Shown piece after piece: positions 19,322 through 27,997 of a stretch of DNA of 64,000 nucleotides (its first letter is position 1; each line of letters starts with the position of its first letter). The DNA comes from Vibrio comitans (GTDB taxonomy: Bacteria; Pseudomonadota; Gammaproteobacteria; Enterobacterales; Vibrionaceae), in NCBI GenBank assembly GCA_024346835.1, contig AP024866.1, forward strand, positions 1,922,001 through 1,986,000. The letters run 5' to 3'. The notes under the pieces were generated by a model. That model made no database searches. It had not been told where the DNA came from and saw nothing but the letters and a program-made list of their open reading frames with translations. The position numbers and the translations under genes were made by a program.

Positions 19322-20080
19322 ATGATTAAGATCACCGGATTAAGTAAGAAATACAACGATAAATACGTGGTTAATAATGCCGACGCCTTGTTCCCTGTTG
19401 GGGAAGTCACCAGCATTATCGGCCCCAATGGTGCGGGTAAAAGTACCCTATTGTCGATGGCAAGTCGCCTCACCGACAGTGATGCAGGCCAAGTCCTGAT
19501 CGCAGATAAGCCGCTTTCTCAATGGGATACGCAGGCACTGGCAAAGCGCTTGGCAGTATTACGTCAAAGCAACAACATCAATATGCGCTTCACTGTTCGT
19601 GAATTGGTGGCTTTTGGCCGTTTTCCTCATAGCAATGGCCGTTTAACTGCCAATGATGAAAACATCATTGACCAAGCGTTAAAGCAGTTGGACATCTGCG
19701 ATATTCAGCACCGCTTTTTAGACCAGCTTTCGGGTGGTCAAAGACAGATGGCATTCATTGCAATGGTAGTGGCACAGGACACGGATTATATCTTCCTTGA
19801 TGAGCCGCTGAACAACCTTGATATTAAGCACTCTGTGGCGATCATGAAATCACTTCAGCGCCTCGCTCATGAATCTGGTAAGGCTGTCGTCATTGTTATC
19901 CACGATATCAACTTTGCTTCAGTGTATTCAGATAACATCATTGCTATGAAGTTGGGTGAAGTCGTAGTGCAAGGAAAAACAGAGCAAGTGATTGATGCAC
20001 AGACGTTAAGCAACATCTACGAGATTGACTTCTCCATTAGTGAAGCCAACGGTCAGAAGATCTGTCTCTACTACAGCTAA
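19322..20080 (+). CDS. vctC: Ferric siderophore ABC transporter ATPase
   Basis: A 252-residue cytosolic ATPase that powers the VctDG permease. Seen: Walker A GPNGAGKST (residues 33-41), Q-loop region LRQSNN, signature motif LSGGQRQMAFIAM near residue 137, Walker B DYIFLDEP near 157 and the switch histidine in VIHDINF near 192. Length is typical for the FepC/FhuC class. It starts 2 nt after vctG and closes the operon. Confidence 0.9.
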   Translation: MIKITGLSKKYNDKYVVNNADALFPVGEVTSIIGPNGAGKSTLLSMASRLTDSDAGQVLIADKPLSQWDTQALAKRLAVLRQSNNINMRFTVRELVAFGRFPHSNGRLTANDENIIDQALKQLDICDIQHRFLDQLSGGQRQMAFIAMVVAQDTDYIFLDEPLNNLDIKHSVAIMKSLQRLAHESGKAVVIVIHDINFASVYSDNIIAMKLGEVVVQGKTEQVIDAQTLSNIYEIDFSISEANGQKICLYYS

Positions 20081-20089
20081 TCTAAAGCA

Positions 20090-20129
20090 AGTCGTGAATA
20101 GTCATTCTTTATCAAAACTATCCACGACT
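20090..20129. terminator. Hairpin at the convergent end of vctC and the DUF2391 gene
   Basis: Stem AGTCGTGAATAGT/ACTATCCACGACT with two mismatched positions and a 14-nt AT-rich loop, overlapping the end of the DUF2391 gene. It could end both transcripts but lacks a long T run. Confidence 0.45.
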
Positions 20130-20497
20130 ATCGCCCCCATTGATGCAGGCATTGTTATCACTATTACCCTTTTTAACGAAGTAATAGGATCGGCAAAAAG
20201 CGGCAACTTATCCAAGCAAAACAGCACTAAACTGACCACCAGCGCCGTCATCATATAAGCAATAAAAATACGAAACACGAACACAAACAGGCGCTGCCGT
20301 ATGTTTTTTTGAAACACGCTTTGATACGTAAACACGCCCAGAAACAATACCGATAGTGCCAATAACATCATCAGGTTTCCAAGTGGCAAGGTTTCCCCCA
20401 GTCGCCACGCTTCTTCAGAAAACGAAATCGGTACCGCAAGCGCAAATGCACCAACAAATACCTGACTTGCATCTTCCATATTGAAGCTAATCTTCAT
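20102..20497 (-). CDS. DUF2391 family integral membrane protein
   Basis: A 131-residue inner-membrane protein with four hydrophobic segments (about residues 12-28, 40-58, 68-95, 110-128). It fits the DUF2391/TIGR02587 group of short membrane proteins. Seen near the N-terminus: FALAVPISFSEEAWRLGE. ATG at 20497 follows GGAG closely; a TTG seven codons earlier has no such site. Function is unknown. It converges on the iron operon and is probably not part of it. Confidence 0.7.
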   Translation of the reverse strand: MKISFNMEDASQVFVGAFALAVPISFSEEAWRLGETLPLGNLMMLLALSVLFLGVFTYQSVFQKNIRQRLFVFVFRIFIAYMMTALVVSLVLFCLDKLPLFADPITSLKRVIVITMPASMGAIVVDSFDKE

Positions 20498-20576
20498 TGA
20501 ATGTCTCCAAGCGCCCAATTGCCCTAAACAAATACACCTTTTATCAGCGCCAGTATAGTTTTATTGACTAGGATTA

Positions 20577-20738
20577 ATACCAATCACACTAAGTAAGTGT
20601 TCAGAAATAGCGCAGGAAAAATGCTCTAGGACAAGGCAGAATTTTTCGATAAGTAGTGATTCTACAATCAAAAATTCTAACGCAGTCATAGAGTGTTTTA
20701 ACAAGCTCGGATGACCAGTTAATTAGTACGATTGGTAT
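20577..20738. repeat. Vibrio-type palindromic intergenic repeat (MITE-like)
   Basis: A 162-bp unit bounded by perfect 9-bp inverted ends ATACCAATC/GATTGGTAT. It has nested internal inverted pairs: AAAATGCTCTA with TAGAGTGTTTT, and AGAATTTTTCGAT with ATCAAAAATTCT. It encodes nothing and would fold into a branched RNA or cruciform. I recall very similar sequences repeated in Vibrio genomes; copy number cannot be tested in this window, which holds one copy. Confidence 0.65.
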
Positions 20739-20777
20739 AAGGCTAGTTGTTGCTGGACAAACACACAAAGGTTACTT

Positions 20778-21710
20778 ATGAATCAATTTGTTATCTCAAG
20801 TTGGGACTTTTCTGCGGATGTGGCTTCTCCTGTTGAATCGCACGACAAACTGCGCTCAGGATGCTGGTATCACTGTCAAAGAGATGATGAACGCCTAAAA
20901 GACTGGCTGACGGAACAATCGATACCCACAGCCATGATTGATTCCCTGCTAGCTGATGATACCCGCCCCAGATTTGAACAGTTTGCCGAAGATTGCTTTC
21001 TTATTATCTTACGCGGCATAAACCTTAATCATAATGCAGACCCTGATGACATGCTGAGCCTTCGAATTTTATGGTTCAAGGGAGCGCTGATCTCGACCCG
21101 AAAGATCCCATCACGCGCGGTCAACAATCTGATAAAAAGGTTGGAAAGCGGTCAAGGGCCAAGCAATTTGTCCTCCCTTCTACTTGAGATGGTGAACGGC
21201 GTTAATACCATCATTGCTGAATTTCTTACCCCAGTTGAAGAGCAGATAGATCACCTTGAAACTGCAGAAAACGTCGACCTATCCACCATCAATCTGCTGC
21301 ATTCAAGATTGCTGCGGCTGAGGCGATACCTTAAGCCACAGCGCTATGTATTTGAGGATTTGATTGCCGCTGATGTCACTCCGCTCACCTCAAACCACAA
21401 CCATTTTAAAAACAGCTTAGATACCGTCATCAGGCTCAATGAATCTATAGAATTTTACCTAGAGCAAATTAGCGTGTTTCTCAACAGTGTCAGCCAGCAA
21501 CAAGCAGAGCGCATGAATCGCAACACCTATTTGTTCTCTGTTGTCGCAGGGCTATTTCTTCCTGCCGGTTTTTTCACTGGGTTACTGGGAGTCAATATTG
21601 GCGGGATACCAGGGGTTGATAACCCGTGGGCTTTTACCTTGTTTTGCCTTGGCCTACTTGGGATCGTAGCCATCGAGGTGATTGTGTTGAAAAAGCTAAA
21701 GTTTATCTAA
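20778..21710 (+). CDS. zntB: CorA-family zinc transporter ZntB-like
   Basis: A 310-residue CorA-family metal transporter. Seen: a long cytosolic alpha/beta and helical domain (1-240), two C-terminal membrane helices, and the pore signature GVNIGGIPG (about residue 273), the GxN variant seen in ZntB rather than the GMN-MPEL of magnesium transporters. Length is slightly below E. coli ZntB (327). ZntB moves Zn2+ across the inner membrane; direction has been debated. It directly follows the palindromic repeat and appears monocistronic. Confidence 0.83.
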   Translation: MNQFVISSWDFSADVASPVESHDKLRSGCWYHCQRDDERLKDWLTEQSIPTAMIDSLLADDTRPRFEQFAEDCFLIILRGINLNHNADPDDMLSLRILWFKGALISTRKIPSRAVNNLIKRLESGQGPSNLSSLLLEMVNGVNTIIAEFLTPVEEQIDHLETAENVDLSTINLLHSRLLRLRRYLKPQRYVFEDLIAADVTPLTSNHNHFKNSLDTVIRLNESIEFYLEQISVFLNSVSQQQAERMNRNTYLFSVVAGLFLPAGFFTGLLGVNIGGIPGVDNPWAFTLFCLGLLGIVAIEVIVLKKLKFI

Positions 21711-21765
21711 GATACTCCCCTTTAAAGGTAATAATATTTTTGGAATAACCGTTCCAGAAATAAAA

Positions 21766-21810
21766 ACCCACCTGTACTTTGTGCATAAACGCCTCTTAGT
21801 ACAAGTGGGT
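21766..21810 (-). terminator. Terminator of the amidohydrolase-symporter operon
   Basis: Stem ACCCACCTGTACT/AGTACAAGTGGGT with one wobble and a 19-nt loop, then five T on the minus strand, just past the amidohydrolase stop. Confidence 0.7.
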
Positions 21811-21821
21811 ATGTTGCCAAT

Positions 21822-23459
21822 TTAATCTAGCTCAGCAACCACTTCCCCTCCCAAAATAGTTGCTAACACATTGATCTTATTTATCTCCTCGCAGGGTACT
21901 TGCAAAGGGTCTTCATCTAATACGGCAAAGTCTGCAAACTTACCCGCCTCGATACTCCCTACTAGGTGATCCAACTTTAAGGTGTATGCTGGATTAATCG
22001 TGACCATCTCCAGTGCTTGATAAGCGGTAACCTTTTCGTATTCTCCCAACAGGTCTCCGGTAGCGGTCTTTCTATTCGTTGCACACCACATAGAGAACAA
22101 AGGCCCTAATGGGGTAACCGGCGCATCACTATGAATAGCTGTGACAATGCCATGCTTGCAAGAAGATGCAACAGGCTCTAGTCGTTGTGCCCTTTCGTAA
22201 CCCAGAGTAAAGTCCCTATGGATATCCCCCCAATAGTAAATATGATTAATAAACATATTGAGGCAAACCCCCGCGTTAGCGGAACGCTTCATTTGCGCCT
22301 GATTGATCATTTGGCAGTGTTGAAGTGTATGGCGGTGATCCGTAGTCGGATGTTGTATTAGTGCCTGCTCGATAGATGACAGCATTTCTTCTACCGCCTC
22401 ATCACCATTTGTATGCACATGAATCGTAGCACCAATTTGATGGTAGGCATTAAGTAGTTCCGCTACCTCCTGTAAAGGGCTGTTCCAAAGGCCATTAGGA
22501 TGGCCGTCGTGATAGCCTGGTTCCAGTAATCTTGCTGTATATCCTTGAATACTACCGTCAGTCATTAGTTTAACGATGGGAAAATAGAGCTTGTCGTTCT
22601 GATGTTCTTTGAGCATCAGAAAGCGATTGGTGCCTTGTTCAATAGACCAATTATGGGCACTCATTGCCGGTACCAAGCGAACATTAAATTTGTCACTACT
22701 GCTCATTTTCTTCAGCGTTTCTAAACCTCCATCTGATAAAGGGTTAAACAGATCAGTTATCGTAGTTATCCCCTTATTGTTAGCGGACTTGGCAAATAAC
22801 TCTAATGCCTCTTGATCCTCAGCCACATCAAAAACATTGTCTTCTAGGAGTTTAAACACTAGCCCCATGGCAGCCATTTCTTGCAACTCGCCATTGGGGT
22901 AGCCGAATTCATCCTTCAGCACTCCTTCGGTATTCTCTAAGCTCGCCATACCAATTTTTTCTAGCATGGCAGTATTGACTGTCATCAAGTGAAAGTTAGC
23001 GTGAATGATCACTACAGGTCTATTCGGGCATGCCTCATCTAAGTCTTTCCTATCTAATCGACTATTAGGAAAATAGATAGGGTCAAAACCCCAGCAAATT
23101 AGTGGCGCTGTGTCTGTCTGTGCTAAATCTGCTTGGCGAAGCTGTTGAGAAAGTTGCTCATAGCTTGTCACGCCAGCCTTGAGCTCGTTATGCGGATCTA
23201 CACGGGGAAAGTACCCCAAGTACAAGTATTTCCATACTGCCCCTTCCATCGCATGACAGTGCCCCTCCACAAATCCAGGAACAATCACCTTGTCAGCATA
23301 CTTGTTGTTTATTTGTACTAATGGATAGCTAGACAGTATCGACCTAGGGCCGGTTGCTAGAATTTTATTACCACGCAACACTACACACTCTGCATCTGGC
23401 AGTGATGGGTTCATAGTGATTATGCGCTTTGCTAAAAATGCAGTTAACTGATTATCCAT
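21822..23459 (-). CDS. YtcJ-like amidohydrolase (amidohydrolase-3 family)
   Basis: A 545-residue metal-dependent hydrolase. Seen: an N-terminal composite beta-sandwich part, VPGFVEGHCHAMEGAV carrying the HxH metal ligands (about residues 57-72), HANFHLMTVN near 155, the carboxylated-lysine-region segment FPIVKLMTDGSIQG near 293, HVHTNGDEAVEEML near 345, HTLQHCQMI near 373, and HSDAPVTPLGPL near 447 with the catalytic Asp. There is no signal peptide. It overlaps the symporter gene by 8 bp, so it probably acts on the imported amide or N-acyl compound. Family is secure; the substrate is not. Confidence 0.82.
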   Translation of the reverse strand: MDNQLTAFLAKRIITMNPSLPDAECVVLRGNKILATGPRSILSSYPLVQINNKYADKVIVPGFVEGHCHAMEGAVWKYLYLGYFPRVDPHNELKAGVTSYEQLSQQLRQADLAQTDTAPLICWGFDPIYFPNSRLDRKDLDEACPNRPVVIIHANFHLMTVNTAMLEKIGMASLENTEGVLKDEFGYPNGELQEMAAMGLVFKLLEDNVFDVAEDQEALELFAKSANNKGITTITDLFNPLSDGGLETLKKMSSSDKFNVRLVPAMSAHNWSIEQGTNRFLMLKEHQNDKLYFPIVKLMTDGSIQGYTARLLEPGYHDGHPNGLWNSPLQEVAELLNAYHQIGATIHVHTNGDEAVEEMLSSIEQALIQHPTTDHRHTLQHCQMINQAQMKRSANAGVCLNMFINHIYYWGDIHRDFTLGYERAQRLEPVASSCKHGIVTAIHSDAPVTPLGPLFSMWCATNRKTATGDLLGEYEKVTAYQALEMVTINPAYTLKLDHLVGSIEAGKFADFAVLDEDPLQVPCEEINKINVLATILGGEVVAELD

Positions 23460-24867
23460 TCGGTATTACCTCTGAATTTATAGAAGTAGATTTCTTACTT
23501 GTTGCACCAAGAAGAGCCATACATATCAATGACATAATTACTCCTGAGCTCAATAAAAGAATGTAGCCAGAGAAAGAAAGTGAAGGTGCTATAGGAGTAA
23601 ATATCATTAAGATAGGGAAGTTAACGATGACGATAGCAACATTAAAAAATGCGAGTTCTTTTGCGACGTTAGTACTGAAATTAGAATCCAACATTCTAAG
23701 AAGTAGCAAGCCTGTGCCCGTAGATCCACAGCAGCAACCAAACGCGGTTATTGTTCTTTCTGGCCCAAGTGAACCACTGTATTTACCGATCAATAGACAT
23801 ATCAAGGTGGTAACAAGCGAGGTTGCAACAGCCACCAATAAAATAGGTACAAGCAGAGCTGTTAATACTGACAACTTGATGCTCATAATGGTGCCAGTCA
23901 CCATAAAGTCGACAGAAGAGCCTGTGATACGCTTTAAGGTTTCATCATCAACGGTTCGACATAAACCTAGTTTGTTCATCGTAGTACGCATAATCAAACA
24001 GGTGGTAAAGCCATGAATGAAAAACATGTTGAAGCTAAACAACACGCTAAAATCAATACCAAAAATATCCACACCAGCAACAACACCTTGAATGAAATGC
24101 AGCCATAGATAGGTAATGACGTATGCGGTTCCCAACAAGCCAATATGATAAGCCAGTGAATCCAGATTCGCAGAGTGCGTCACTAGTTTGCCACTGTCTG
24201 GTTTGGATTGGTGTTCAAAAATACCATTTACGTAATGGCTATCTAATTTGGATTCTTTGTTCGTGTTCAGATTTTTACGCAAAAAGTGCTTTGCCATCGG
24301 TATACCGACTAGGAAAGCAACGACAAATCCTAGAGAAGCATAAATCACCCCCACTTGAGCCGCATTTACAATCCCGTATTGTTGTTCCCAGATACTGCCA
24401 TAGGTCAACGCTTGGCCTGGCCCTTGGGTAAAACCATGTGTTGCAATTGAGCCAAGGAAATAGCTCATCTCCCCACCAGAGAAGTGATTAAACACCAGTA
24501 TTACCGCAATGCCCGTTAACCCTTGCAGTCCTAAGGAAAGAGACCAGGCCGAAGTTAGCCACATACCTCCTCGTACCACATCTTTTGGGTTGCTATCAGG
24601 ACGCTTTTTCTTGCGAATACCACCACACAGGCAGAGTGACATGAAGCTAAGGGTGAAAAAGTGGAAGGTGATAGGGACAAAATCGTCAGAAGTAAAATCG
24701 CCTAGCAGCCCCGTGTTTAGTAGGACTAGTCCAACAATACCGGCTATTAGACTTGAAGGGATGACGTTGTTTTTTATAAAAGTGACTTTACTTCGAATGA
24801 CATTACCGATGATTAACATCATTGAAAGAAGCGCGAATGCTATCACTCCATGAAAGGTGCTTTCCAT
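23452..24867 (-). CDS. GltS-like sodium/glutamate symporter family protein
   Basis: A 471-residue integral membrane protein with about eleven to twelve helices in two inverted halves, as in COG0786 Na+/glutamate symporters. Seen: SFMSLCLCGGIRKKK, the re-entrant-loop-like glycine-rich THGFTQGPGQALTYG near residue 147 and FGCCCGSTGTGLLLLRM near 386, in corresponding positions of each half. It is co-transcribed with an amidohydrolase, which suggests an acyl-amino-acid or amide-type substrate rather than plain glutamate. First gene of the operon. Confidence 0.78.
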   Translation of the reverse strand: MESTFHGVIAFALLSMMLIIGNVIRSKVTFIKNNVIPSSLIAGIVGLVLLNTGLLGDFTSDDFVPITFHFFTLSFMSLCLCGGIRKKKRPDSNPKDVVRGGMWLTSAWSLSLGLQGLTGIAVILVFNHFSGGEMSYFLGSIATHGFTQGPGQALTYGSIWEQQYGIVNAAQVGVIYASLGFVVAFLVGIPMAKHFLRKNLNTNKESKLDSHYVNGIFEHQSKPDSGKLVTHSANLDSLAYHIGLLGTAYVITYLWLHFIQGVVAGVDIFGIDFSVLFSFNMFFIHGFTTCLIMRTTMNKLGLCRTVDDETLKRITGSSVDFMVTGTIMSIKLSVLTALLVPILLVAVATSLVTTLICLLIGKYSGSLGPERTITAFGCCCGSTGTGLLLLRMLDSNFSTNVAKELAFFNVAIVIVNFPILMIFTPIAPSLSFSGYILLLSSGVIMSLICMALLGATSKKSTSINSEVIPNG

Positions 24868-24934
24868 ATGATTTTCCTCATTTAATGAACTAATCCCACA
24901 CTATCTATGAGGTTATTTAGGCGGTAGTGACAGT

Positions 24935-24965
24935 TTGCATATGCAAGTGTGTCAGCTTGCATATG
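24935..24965. promoter_or_regulatory. Paired TTGCATATG operator-like sites
   Basis: A perfect 12-bp palindrome TTGCATATGCAA at 24935-24946 is repeated as TTGCATATG at 24957-24965, exactly 22 bp (two helical turns) later, about 70 bp upstream of the symporter start. This is the layout of a tandem dimer operator. No regulator gene is adjacent. Confidence 0.5.
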
Positions 24966-25091
24966 ATGAGAAGTAAATTGAAAGCTTGAATGATCAATCA
25001 AGGCAGGGGAAGCATTGCTAATGACCCTATCTAATTACTTGTCTAGGCAATGTTATTTGTAGAGGGTTACAAAGTGGATGTGAGATAAACT

Positions 25092-25111
25092 AAAAGCCCC
25101 TTTCGGGGCTT
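25092..25111 (-). terminator. Terminator of the M48 protease gene
   Basis: Stem AAGCCCC/GGGGCTT with TTTC loop and a short T run on the minus strand, about 100 nt after the stop codon. Confidence 0.75.
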
Positions 25112-25212
25112 ATTTGAATGGCTTTACGCCAACTTCGATTGTTTGTAATAACCAAGTACTGGTTAAAGAAAGGACGCTAAACCACCAGCACTGTTACGCC
25201 ATTACTATGTCG

Positions 25213-26649
25213 TTACTTGTATGGTGCCTCGACAACCACTTTCACTTTTTCACCGCTCTCAAGTGCTTCAGTTTCACCGACAGCGTTCATTACTGCCAAT
25301 AACTCAGCTGAGACCTTACTGTGAGATTCGTTAGAAATCATATCGATCGTCTCACCCTGCTTAGCTTCAATAACCTTCAACTCCAATTGAGTAATAGATG
25401 CCAGTTCCTTATCTGTCATTGGACGGAAAGTGGCCGCACTATCGTTTGCTATCTTCTGTTTTTCCTCAGTAGAGATAGTCACAATTTGGTAGGTATCGAT
25501 GCCCATGTTCACCCATCCTCGGGTCATGTAGCTAGTACCTTTTTTATCTTCATTTGTCAGCGTAATACTGTACAAAGAACTTTCCCAATCGAGTTTCTTC
25601 TCATTAATTTCCAGAACCATGCCATAACGACGTTTCAATTCATTCTGAAAACGAAGTGCATGTTCTTTCGCGCTGAACTCATTTGATGCAATGCTCAATA
25701 CAACCGCTGCATCTTGTTCTTTATCTATCCCTGCAACCGCGGCAGGCTGATTAACAGTTTGCCACTCTTGTGGAAAATCGATAACAAACTTCATATCCGG
25801 TTGCATGAAGGTCTGTTCTCTAAACAAACCCTTTCCAGGGTTTTGACCCACTAGAAGTCCGTCTATCTGAGAAACGAAATCCTTGTGAATAGGTGCTAGC
25901 TCAGCCACGTTGAGGTTTTTAGCTTCCTTTGTTACATCCGCAACACGATCGGGGGTGTATGGGTGAGAATCAAAATAGCTTCTTTCGGATTCTTGTTTAG
26001 TTTGAATTTCTACCGACCTATTCAGGCGACTCAAGATGCTGTTCATCGCAAGAGGATCATAGCCCGCTTTGGCGGCAAGTTGGATGCCAAGTCTGTCGGC
26101 TTCACTCTCGTGTCCTCGACTGTAACCGGCCATAAGTAAACTGTTGCCCGCAGAGATTGGCGCGTTGATGAGGTTGCCAAGATCTTCATTAACCACTCCA
26201 CCAACGATATTGCCTGGTAGTTCAACTAGGCCAGGAAGAACACTCGATTTCATCTGCTCAACCGAGTGGCGCTCAGTGACGTGAATAATTTCATGAGCCA
26301 AGACACAAGCTAGTTCATCTTCATTGTTCACTAGACTTAGCAAGCCACGAGAAACAAAGATGTACCCACCAGGAAGCGCAAACGCATTTGGAATGGCATC
26401 ATCAACAATCTTAAACTGGAATTCAAACTCTGGGTTTTCAATGTGGCTAACAAGGCGAGCGCCGATTTGCTGCACATATGCTTCCATCTGGTTTTTATCA
26501 TAGACGCCCATCTGCATTTCTACCGCAACGGCATTTTGTGCGCCAACTTTTCTGTCATAATCAGTGCTAACACTGCATGCAGCCAAACCAAGAGCGACAG
26601 CTGAGACTATGAATGCTCTCGCTACATTCTTCTCGACAAAAATATTCAT
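25213..26649 (-). CDS. M48-family zinc metalloprotease lipoprotein
   Basis: A 478-residue periplasmic protease, probably membrane-anchored. Seen: a signal with lipobox-like GLAAC (Cys25), the zinc motif H119-E-I-I-H123, a downstream zinc-ligand glutamate in ESEADRLG (E183), and a C-terminal extension of about 220 residues with a beta-rich domain (about 275-400) and a LysM-like end (TIDMISNESHSKVSAELLAV region). The catalytic part resembles BepA/LoiP-type envelope quality-control proteases, but the C-terminal TPR region of BepA is absent. It is monocistronic; substrate unknown. Confidence 0.83.
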   Translation of the reverse strand: MNIFVEKNVARAFIVSAVALGLAACSVSTDYDRKVGAQNAVAVEMQMGVYDKNQMEAYVQQIGARLVSHIENPEFEFQFKIVDDAIPNAFALPGGYIFVSRGLLSLVNNEDELACVLAHEIIHVTERHSVEQMKSSVLPGLVELPGNIVGGVVNEDLGNLINAPISAGNSLLMAGYSRGHESEADRLGIQLAAKAGYDPLAMNSILSRLNRSVEIQTKQESERSYFDSHPYTPDRVADVTKEAKNLNVAELAPIHKDFVSQIDGLLVGQNPGKGLFREQTFMQPDMKFVIDFPQEWQTVNQPAAVAGIDKEQDAAVVLSIASNEFSAKEHALRFQNELKRRYGMVLEINEKKLDWESSLYSITLTNEDKKGTSYMTRGWVNMGIDTYQIVTISTEEKQKIANDSAATFRPMTDKELASITQLELKVIEAKQGETIDMISNESHSKVSAELLAVMNAVGETEALESGEKVKVVVEAPYK

Positions 26650-26870
26650 ATCTTCCTTGCTTAATATTTTGTTTCATATTTCTTGATAATAACAAAACCT
26701 CATCATCAAGATAGTTGTTCAATCCACTATTTCTAAATCCTTGTCAGAAATCTCACTACATTGCTGAATTTAACGACACAAGTAACGAAAAAACTAAACA
26801 AATCATAGACTCATGTTGACTGACACCGAGCAAATTCCTAGCCTAATAGAAACATCCAGTGAGAATTATC

Positions 26871-27773
26871 ATGACTGACACCACTTCACCTATTTTTAAT
26901 CCCGAACTTTGGGAAACAGTACCCGGTTTTGACTTCGAAGATATTACCTATCACAGAAGTAAGACCCAAGGCACAGTCCGCATTGCTTTTGACCGCCCTG
27001 ACTGCCTGAATGCTTTTCGCCCTAGAACAGTAGACGAACTCTATACCGCGCTCGATCATGCTAGACAGTGGTCAGACGTAGGCTGCGTTCTATTGACCGG
27101 TAACGGCCCTTCTAAAAAAGGCCAATGGTCGTTCTCCTCGGGTGGAGATCAACGTATTCGTGGCAAAGACGGTTATAAATATGAGGGTGACGGCGAGAAT
27201 GTTGCCGATGTCGCTCGCATGGGTCGTCTGCATATCCTAGAGGTTCAGCGCTTAATACGCTTTATGCCAAAGGTCGTGATTGCAGTGGTTCCAGGTTGGG
27301 CCGTGGGTGGTGGACATAGCCTACACGTGGTGTGCGACCTTACGCTTGCCTCAAAAGAACATGCTGTCTTTAAGCAAACCGACCCTGATGTTGCGTCCTT
27401 TGACTCTGGTTACGGCTCAGCTTACCTAGCGAAAATGATTGGGCAAAAGCGTGCCCGAGAGATCTTCTTCTGCGGCTTTGATTATAGCGCTCAAGAAGCC
27501 TATGACATGGGTATGGTAAACAAAGTGGTTGACCATGTTGACCTCGAAACAGAGGCACTGCGCTGGGCAACCGAGATCAACAGTAAATCACCAACAGCCA
27601 TGCGAATGCTCAAATATGGCTTTAATCTACCTGACGATGGCTTGGTGGGGCAGCAACTGTTTGCGGGTGAGGCCACCCGTCTAGCCTACGGCACAGACGA
27701 GGCACAAGAAGGTCGCGATGCCTTCTTAGAGAAACGCGCCAAAGATTTCTCTAAGTTCCCTTGGCACTACTAA
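26871..27773 (+). CDS. menB: 1,4-dihydroxy-2-naphthoyl-CoA synthase, Asp-type MenB
   Basis: A 300-residue crotonase-fold enzyme that cyclises succinylbenzoyl-CoA in menaquinone synthesis. Seen: NAFRPRTVDELY, SSGGDQRIRG (residues 89-98), GWAVGGGHSLHVVCDLTLAS (oxyanion region, 142-161), and FKQTDPDVASFDSGYGSAYLA. Asp171 stands where E. coli MenB has the glycine that lets bicarbonate act as base, so this is the Asp-dependent type. From memory the sequence is much closer to Mycobacterium tuberculosis MenB than to E. coli MenB. ATG at 26871 is preferred over a GTG four codons earlier. No other men gene is near. Confidence 0.85.
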   Translation: MTDTTSPIFNPELWETVPGFDFEDITYHRSKTQGTVRIAFDRPDCLNAFRPRTVDELYTALDHARQWSDVGCVLLTGNGPSKKGQWSFSSGGDQRIRGKDGYKYEGDGENVADVARMGRLHILEVQRLIRFMPKVVIAVVPGWAVGGGHSLHVVCDLTLASKEHAVFKQTDPDVASFDSGYGSAYLAKMIGQKRAREIFFCGFDYSAQEAYDMGMVNKVVDHVDLETEALRWATEINSKSPTAMRMLKYGFNLPDDGLVGQQLFAGEATRLAYGTDEAQEGRDAFLEKRAKDFSKFPWHY

Positions 27774-27783
27774 CCTCATTTTT

Positions 27784-27813
27784 AGAGAAGATTAATTTAA
27801 TTTAATCTTCTCT
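27784..27813. terminator. AT-rich hairpin after menB
   Basis: Perfect 12-bp stem AGAGAAGATTAA/TTAATCTTCTCT with a 6-nt loop, 10 nt after the menB stop. No T run follows, so it may be a weak terminator or an RNA-stabilising hairpin. Confidence 0.5.
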
Positions 27814-27878
27814 CCATCTTGGGTTTATCTCGGCACTTTATAGTAATTGCATATCGAGAGACAGGGAGCAAAACGAAA

Positions 27879-27983
27879 GTGAAACACAAAAACAAGCGCG
27901 GACTACTGGTATGTACAATGGCTTATGCGTTTTTATTTTCAGTTACCCATGCTCTTGCTCATTATTTCCCAATTACTCACTAG
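27879..27983 (+). CDS. Micro-ORF: secreted 34-residue peptide candidate
   Basis: A hand-read 34-codon frame starting with GTG. CAGGGAG lies 10 nt upstream. The product has a basic N-terminus (KHKNKR), a hydrophobic core and a VTHALA|HY cleavage-like site near residue 27, which would release HYFPITH. It ends 14 nt before the ATG of the PepSY gene. I do not recognise it. It may be a real secreted peptide, a leader peptide for the operon, or the N-terminal remnant of a decayed exported protein. A chance frame cannot be excluded. Confidence 0.4.
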   Translation: MKHKNKRGLLVCTMAYAFLFSVTHALAHYFPITH

Positions 27984-27997
27984 CCGAGGAAACAAAC

